The notes beneath the pieces were generated by a model. That model saw only the letters and a program-made list of their open reading frames with translations, searched no databases and had not been told where the DNA came from. From Microbacterium imperiale (GTDB lineage Bacteria > Actinomycetota > Actinomycetes > Actinomycetales > Microbacteriaceae), in NCBI RefSeq assembly GCF_017876655.1, contig NZ_JAGIOK010000001.1:2852001-2916000 (forward strand): 64,000 bases of DNA, written 5' to 3'. Shown in pieces: positions 58,412 to 64,000 of this stretch. Within the stretch, counting starts at the first letter, position 1, and the number at the start of each line of letters is the position of its first letter. Both the position numbers and the translations under genes were made by a program.

Positions 58412-59803
58412 TCAGCGCACGCGGGCGCGCGAGCGGATGACCGAACCGAGCGAGGCGCGCAGCGGCTGTCCGAGGTAGATGCCGAGCGACGCGCCCACCG
58501 CCAGCGCGATGCCGATGGTGGCGGCATCCGCGAGCGTGCTGAACCCGGTCAGCAGGGTGGCGGGGCTGTCGCCGGACTCGACCACGCCGAGCAGGCCGCG
58601 GAACACCGCCGCTCCGGGCACCATGGGCAGGATCGCGGCCGTGGTGATCGCGACGGACGGCACGTGCAGACGGTACGCCGCGACGATCCCCGCGAGGCTC
58701 GCCACGAACGCGCCCACGCCGCTCGCCGCCGCCGTCTCGAAGCCCACGGACGCCGCAGCGACGTAGCCGGCCCAGGCGACGACGCTGAGCGCGACGCTGA
58801 CGACGATGATGCGCAGCCCCGCGCCGTTGAAGATCGCGACGGCGAGGGCGATGAGGCCGGCTCCGAAGAACTGCAACGGGATGCCGCCGAGGGGGAGCGC
58901 CGCGGTGGGGGCCTCGAGGCCCACCCCGATGACGCGCGCCGTCTCGATGCCCGCGAGGATGCCGAGGACGACCCCGAGGGTCTGCGTGACGAGCTCGAGG
59001 ATGCGTCCCATCGCAGTCAGTGCGAAGCCGTCGATGGCATCCTGCGCGGCGCCGACGACCGTCAGACCCGCGAGCATGAGGACGATCCCCGACGCGACGA
59101 TGACGGAGGGCCGCATGCTCATCGCTGCCTCCCACCCGGTGGCCCGCAGCAACGGCGAGGCGGCGGCGACGATCGTGAGCACGAAGGCGCCGGCGATCTG
59201 GCTGAAGAAGAACGGCACGCGCGCGCGTCCGAGCAGGAACTGGGTGAAAGCGGCGGCGCCCGCCGCGAGGAACGACAGCAGGATGACGAGCCAGTTGCCG
59301 CCGAACATCAGCGCGACACCGACCGCGAGCAGGGCCTGCGATGCGACCACGACGGGCTGGTGATAGCGGAAGGGCGTGCGCCGGATGCCGCGGAAGCGCA
59401 GCGCGGCGGCATCCAGGGGAAGTCCCGAGCGGATCTCGGCCACGAGGGCCTGCAGCCGCTGCAGGCGGGCATGGTCGGGTGCGGCGCTGCGCACGACGCG
59501 CATGAGGGTGATGGGGCGATCCTCGCCGCTGCGGTGGTGGGCCACCGTGATGGAGTTGTACGTGACGTCGACGTGCACGGGATCGAGTCCGTAGACCCCC
59601 GCGACCCGGACGATCGTGAGCGTGACCTCGCTGGCGGGTGACCCGGCGACGAGCATCGTCTCGCCGATGCGGATCGCCAGATCGAGTACCCGCACCGCGA
59701 AGGCGTCGTCGATCACGGGCAGCAGCTCGGTCGCGGGGCCGGCCATCGCGTCGGAGGTGCGGACAAGTGCGTTCAGCGACGCGAAGAGCCGGGGACGTCC
59801 CAT
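58412..59803 (-). CDS. ThrE-family threonine/serine exporter
   Basis: A 463-residue ThrE-family protein. The N-terminal ThrE domain (about 25-270) has LAIRIGETMLVAGSPASEVT and HVDVTYNSITVAHH, and about ten membrane helices follow in two ThrE_2/ThrE-type halves. The Corynebacterium homologue exports threonine and serine by proton motive force. The ATG at 59803 follows TAGGCT by 7 nt. Its location next to lysC, the entry enzyme of the threonine/lysine pathway, fits a role in relieving amino acid excess. Confidence 0.88.
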   Translation of the reverse strand: MGRPRLFASLNALVRTSDAMAGPATELLPVIDDAFAVRVLDLAIRIGETMLVAGSPASEVTLTIVRVAGVYGLDPVHVDVTYNSITVAHHRSGEDRPITLMRVVRSAAPDHARLQRLQALVAEIRSGLPLDAAALRFRGIRRTPFRYHQPVVVASQALLAVGVALMFGGNWLVILLSFLAAGAAAFTQFLLGRARVPFFFSQIAGAFVLTIVAAASPLLRATGWEAAMSMRPSVIVASGIVLMLAGLTVVGAAQDAIDGFALTAMGRILELVTQTLGVVLGILAGIETARVIGVGLEAPTAALPLGGIPLQFFGAGLIALAVAIFNGAGLRIIVVSVALSVVAWAGYVAAASVGFETAAASGVGAFVASLAGIVAAYRLHVPSVAITTAAILPMVPGAAVFRGLLGVVESGDSPATLLTGFSTLADAATIGIALAVGASLGIYLGQPLRASLGSVIRSRARVR

Positions 59804-59810
59804 GGTGTCC

Positions 59811-59816
59811 AGCCTA
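59811..59816 (-). promoter_or_regulatory. -10 element, leaderless start of the ThrE-like gene
   Basis: TAGGCT on the minus strand followed by 7 nt and the ATG at 59803. Confidence 0.55.
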
Positions 59817-59897
59817 ATTCGGCCGGTGCGGCGCCGAGCGCGGCGCTTCCCGTCGCCTGACCAGCGTCACATGGCGAGCGCCGCATGGGACGCTCCG

Positions 59898-59903
59898 TAA
59901 GAT
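59898..59903 (+). promoter_or_regulatory. -10 element of lysC
   Basis: TAAGAT, giving a leader of about 65 nt before lysC, which has a conventional GGGAG ribosome site. Confidence 0.45.
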
Positions 59904-59972
59904 GAAGCGGTAGGGCGCGGCATCCGGCGCCCCGAGGCAATCGCGCCGGTTCCGGCATCCGGGAGTACCCAC

Positions 59973-61259
59973 ATGGCATTGATCGTGCAGAAGTACGGCG
60001 GGTCGTCCGTCGCCGACGCGGAGAGCATCAAGCGGGTCGCCAAGCGCATCGTCGACACCCGTCGCGCCGGCCACGACGTCGTCGTCGCCGTGAGCGCCAT
60101 GGGTGACACGACCGACGAGCTGCTCGACCTCGCCAACGAGGTCGCCCCCATCCCGGCTCCGCGAGAGCTGGACATGCTGCTGAGCTCGGGCGAGCGCATC
60201 TCGATGGCGCTGCTGGCGATGGCGATCCACTCGATGGGCTTCGAGGCGCGGTCGTTCACCGGCAGCCAGGCCGGCATGATCACCGACGCCACCCACGGCG
60301 CCGCCCGCATCGTCGACGTCACGCCGGTGCGCCTGCGCGAGGCCCTCGACGAGGGTGCGATCGTCATCGTGGCGGGCTTCCAGGGCTTCAACCGCGACAC
60401 CCGTGACATCACGACCCTCGGTCGCGGCGGCTCCGACACCACCGCCGTCGCGCTCGCGGCGGCCCTCTCGGCCGACGTCTGCGAGATCTACAGCGACGTC
60501 GACGGCATCTACACCGCCGACCCCCGCGTCGTGCCCAAGGCACGCAAGCTCGGCGTCGTCTCGGCCGAGGAGATGCTCGAGCTCGCCGCCAACGGCGCGA
60601 AGGTGCTCTACATCCGTGCGGTGGAGTACGCCCGCCGTCACGGCGTCATGATCAACGCCCGGTCGACGTTCAGCTCCGGCACCGGCACGTTCGTGCTGGG
60701 ACCGGGCATGACGCTGCCCGCAGGTCGAAAGGAAGAAGAGATGGAAGAGCCGATCGTCGCGGGCGTCGCCACCGACCTCAGCCAGGCCAAGATCACCGTC
60801 ATCGGGGTGCCCGACGTGCCCGGCAAGGCGGCCGAGATCTTCAAGATCGTCGCCAAGTCCGGCGCCAACGTCGACATGATCGTGCAGAACGTCTCGGCGG
60901 CCACGACCGGTCGCACCGACATCTCCTTCACCCTGCCGAAGACCGACGCCACGCTCGCCCTGCGCGCGCTGGCGGGCGAGCAGGCCGAGGTCGGGTTCGA
61001 GAGCCTCGTGCACGACGACCAGATCGGAAAGCTCTCCGTCGTCGGCGCGGGCATGCGCACCCACTCCGGCGTCTCGGCGACGCTCTTCGAGGCTCTGTCG
61101 ACCGCCGGCGTCAACATCGAGATGATCTCGACGTCCGAGATCCGCATCTCGGTGGTCGTCCGCGGCGATGAGCTCGCCGAGGCGGCTCGCGTCGTGCACA
61201 CCGCCTACGGGCTCGACGGCGACACCGAAGCCGTCGTGTACGCCGGCACCGGTCGCTGA
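59973..61259 (+). CDS. lysC: Aspartate kinase
   Basis: A 428-residue aspartokinase phosphorylating aspartate, the first step to lysine, threonine, methionine and isoleucine. The kinase domain has [35 protein letters not shown] and [14 protein letters not shown]; the C-terminal ~170 residues are two ACT domains that bind feedback inhibitors ([17 protein letters not shown] and [19 protein letters not shown]). Class with 2 ACT domains as in Corynebacterium. An internal in-frame ATG at 60741 with its own purine-rich site may make a separate regulatory subunit. asd follows only after coaBC and an NRDE-family gene. Confidence 0.97.
   Translation: MALIVQKYGGSSVADAESIKRVAKRIVDTRRAGHDVVVAVSAMGDTTDELLDLANEVAPIPAPRELDMLLSSGERISMALLAMAIHSMGFEARSFTGSQAGMITDATHGAARIVDVTPVRLREALDEGAIVIVAGFQGFNRDTRDITTLGRGGSDTTAVALAAALSADVCEIYSDVDGIYTADPRVVPKARKLGVVSAEEMLELAANGAKVLYIRAVEYARRHGVMINARSTFSSGTGTFVLGPGMTLPAGRKEEEMEEPIVAGVATDLSQAKITVIGVPDVPGKAAEIFKIVAKSGANVDMIVQNVSAATTGRTDISFTLPKTDATLALRALAGEQAEVGFESLVHDDQIGKLSVVGAGMRTHSGVSATLFEALSTAGVNIEMISTSEIRISVVVRGDELAEAARVVHTAYGLDGDTEAVVYAGTGR
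60741..61259 (+). CDS. Aspartate kinase regulatory (beta) subunit by internal initiation
   Basis: In-frame ATG at codon 257 of lysC, preceded by the purine-rich GAAAGGAAGAAGAG. The product (172 residues) would contain just the two ACT domains. Internal initiation to make an alpha2-beta2 enzyme is established for the Corynebacterium and Bacillus aspartokinases; here it is inferred from the site and the domain boundary. Confidence 0.55.
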   Translation: MEEPIVAGVATDLSQAKITVIGVPDVPGKAAEIFKIVAKSGANVDMIVQNVSAATTGRTDISFTLPKTDATLALRALAGEQAEVGFESLVHDDQIGKLSVVGAGMRTHSGVSATLFEALSTAGVNIEMISTSEIRISVVVRGDELAEAARVVHTAYGLDGDTEAVVYAGTGR

Positions 61260-61266
61260 CACTCGC

Positions 61267-61283
61267 GGGCCCGCAACGGGCCC
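61267..61283. terminator. GC hairpin between lysC and coaBC
   Basis: GGGCCC (61267-61272), five-nt loop, GGGCCC (61278-61283), between convergent genes. Short and without a T-run, so only a weak call. Confidence 0.4.
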
Positions 61284-61301
61284 CCGCCGATCAGCGTCGG
61301 G

Positions 61302-62507
61302 TCAGCGGATGCCGCGGGCGGCGGCGATCGCGTCCCACACCGCCCCCGCGACGGCGGCCTTGGAGCCGGTCGCTTCGGCGACGACCGCGCCTTCCGCGCC
61401 GATCACGGCGACGGTGTTGCCGCCCGCGCCGAAACCGGTGTCCCAGCCCACCTCGTTGACGACGAGCAGGTCGACGCCTTTGCGCTCGCGCTTGCGGCGG
61501 GCGCGCTCGAGCAGGTCATCGTCGGCGGTCTCGGCCGCGAACCCGACGACGGTCTGACCCGGTCGACGGGCCGCGGCCAGCCCCGCGAGGATGTCGTCGT
61601 TCGGTACGAGCGCGATGCTCTCGAGGGGGCCGTCCTCCTTGCGCAGCTTGCGCTCCGAGACGGATGCCGCGCGATAGTCGGCGACGGCGGCGACCATGAC
61701 GACGACGTCGGCGGACGCGGCGGCCCTACCCATCGCCTCGCCGAGCTGCGCCGCGGTCTCGACGTTCTCGATCGTCGCCCGCGGGTGTGCGGCGACCGCG
61801 TCCAGCACACCGGCATCGACGGATGCCGCCACGAGCGTGACGGTCGCGCCGCGCCGGGCTGCGTCGAGGGCGAGCTCGGCGCCCTGTCGTCCGCTCGAAC
61901 GGTTACCGAGGAAACGCACCGGGTCGAGCGGTTCGCGGGTGCCGCCCGTCGAGACGGCGACGCGGAGTCCGCTCAGCGGCCCGCCCGAGACCGCCGCGAG
62001 AGCGGCCGCGACGATGTCGTCGGGCTCCGACATGCGCCCGGGCCCGCTGTCGCCGCCCGTCAGCGGGCCGTCGGCCGGGCCGACGACCAGAACCCCGCGC
62101 TCGCGGAGGGTCGCGACGTTGTCGGTGGTGGCGGGGTGCCGCCACATCTCGGTGTGCATCGCCGGAGCGACGACGACCGGCGCTGTCGTCGCCAGCAGGG
62201 TCGTGCCGAGCAGGTCCGAGGCGAGGCCCGCGGCCATCGCGGCGAGGGTGTTCGCGGTGGCCGGGGCGACGATGACGAGGTCCGCGCTCTGCCCGAGGGT
62301 CACGTGCCGCACCCGCGCGACGTCGTCGTGCACCGAGGTCGTGACGGGGTTGCGGCTGATCGCCTCCCACGTCGTCAGGCCGATGAACCGCAGCGAGTCG
62401 TCCGTCGGAATGACGTGAACGTCGTGCCCCTGCTGCACGAGCAGCCGCACCAGATGGACGCTCTTGTAGGCGGCGATGCCTCCCGTGACCCCGACTAGGA
62501 TGAACAT
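61302..62507 (-). CDS. coaBC: Bifunctional phosphopantothenoylcysteine decarboxylase / synthetase
   Basis: A 401-residue CoaBC making 4'-phosphopantetheine for coenzyme A. The N-terminal flavoprotein CoaC part has GVTGGIAAYKSVHLVRLL, APATANTLAAMAAGLASDLL and PAMHTEMW; the C-terminal CoaB part has STGGTREPLDPVRFLGNRSSG (in part), VVMVAAVADYR, KLRKEDG and VVNEVGW. The ATG at 62507 has a GGAGG site 8 nt upstream. It lies antisense between lysC and asd genes. Divergent from the NRDE-family gene by 69 nt. Confidence 0.95.
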   Translation of the reverse strand: MFILVGVTGGIAAYKSVHLVRLLVQQGHDVHVIPTDDSLRFIGLTTWEAISRNPVTTSVHDDVARVRHVTLGQSADLVIVAPATANTLAAMAAGLASDLLGTTLLATTAPVVVAPAMHTEMWRHPATTDNVATLRERGVLVVGPADGPLTGGDSGPGRMSEPDDIVAAALAAVSGGPLSGLRVAVSTGGTREPLDPVRFLGNRSSGRQGAELALDAARRGATVTLVAASVDAGVLDAVAAHPRATIENVETAAQLGEAMGRAAASADVVVMVAAVADYRAASVSERKLRKEDGPLESIALVPNDDILAGLAAARRPGQTVVGFAAETADDDLLERARRKRERKGVDLLVVNEVGWDTGFGAGGNTVAVIGAEGAVVAEATGSKAAVAGAVWDAIAAARGIR

Positions 62508-62576
62508 GTCCCGATCCTCCCACGCCGCGGGGAGAGCGCGGAGGGCGCGGTCGGGACGCCGAGAGCGAGAACCGTC

Positions 62577-64000
<1,424 letters not shown>

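Overview
The window looks like a chromosomal segment of a high-GC actinobacterium of the Microbacterium / Microbacteriaceae type. The evidence is strongly G/C-ending codons, many genes whose start codon sits 6-7 nt after a TAnnnT hexamer (leaderless transcripts), a DUF222/13E12-type HNH nuclease, an LAxTG-like cell-wall sorting signal, an MHS carboxylate permease, and actinobacterial gene orders (nusA-ylxR-infB-rbfA, truB...ribF, dxr/rip/ispG). The species assignment is inference. I see no rRNA, tRNA, CRISPR array, insertion sequence or prophage module. No stretch longer than about 300 bases lacks a gene; the longest gaps are 19298-19563 (repeats plus terminator) and 54755-55008 (promoter plus a structured leader RNA).

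Layout. 1-3.5 kb: a truncated MHS permease diverges from a two-component system that overlaps a TAXI-type solute-binding lipoprotein. 3.6-7.8 kb: PrsW protease, cytoplasmic FKBP, YceI protein, MFS exporter, rpsO. 8-13.6 kb: 2OG-Fe oxygenase, acyltransferase-3, a flavin monooxygenase/FMN reductase pair, a DNA/RNA endonuclease and a DedA protein. 13.7-19.3 kb: a glycosyltransferase fused to an SGNH hydrolase, then a CitA/CitB-type two-component system divergent from dctA. 19.3-22.8 kb: a 16-bp tandem array, the HNH nuclease under a LexA-like box, two lipoproteins and a 24-bp tandem array. 22.8-34.9 kb: dxr, pflBA, a murE-like ligase, a YcnI copper-type locus, rip (site-2 protease), a trpE-trpG fusion controlled by a complete Trp attenuator, and ispG.

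35-38.5 kb: two large extracytoplasmic proteins of one family flank pcp; the second is cotranscribed with an ECF-type sigma factor. 38.6-44.6 kb: proS, DUF1206 protein, a wall-anchored phosphoesterase, an acetate-type transporter. 44.7-53.2 kb: translation and RNA genes (nusA, ylxR, infB, rbfA, truB) plus mutY, two small membrane proteins and ribF. 53.3-64 kb: deoC, a third lipoprotein of the Cys/Trp-motif family, a SNF2-type ATPase behind a structured 5' leader, pfkA, thrE-like exporter, lysC with an internal start, coaBC, an NRDE-family protein and the start of asd.

Genes that clearly work together: lysC and asd (first two steps from aspartate to Lys/Thr/Met), dxr and ispG (MEP isoprenoid pathway), pflA activating pflB, the monooxygenase/reductase pair, the two sensor/regulator pairs beside carboxylate transporters, and sigma factor plus membrane partner. 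Window-wide features are the leaderless promoter pattern and a very frequent GGATGCC/GGCATCC word that also builds several terminator hairpins.
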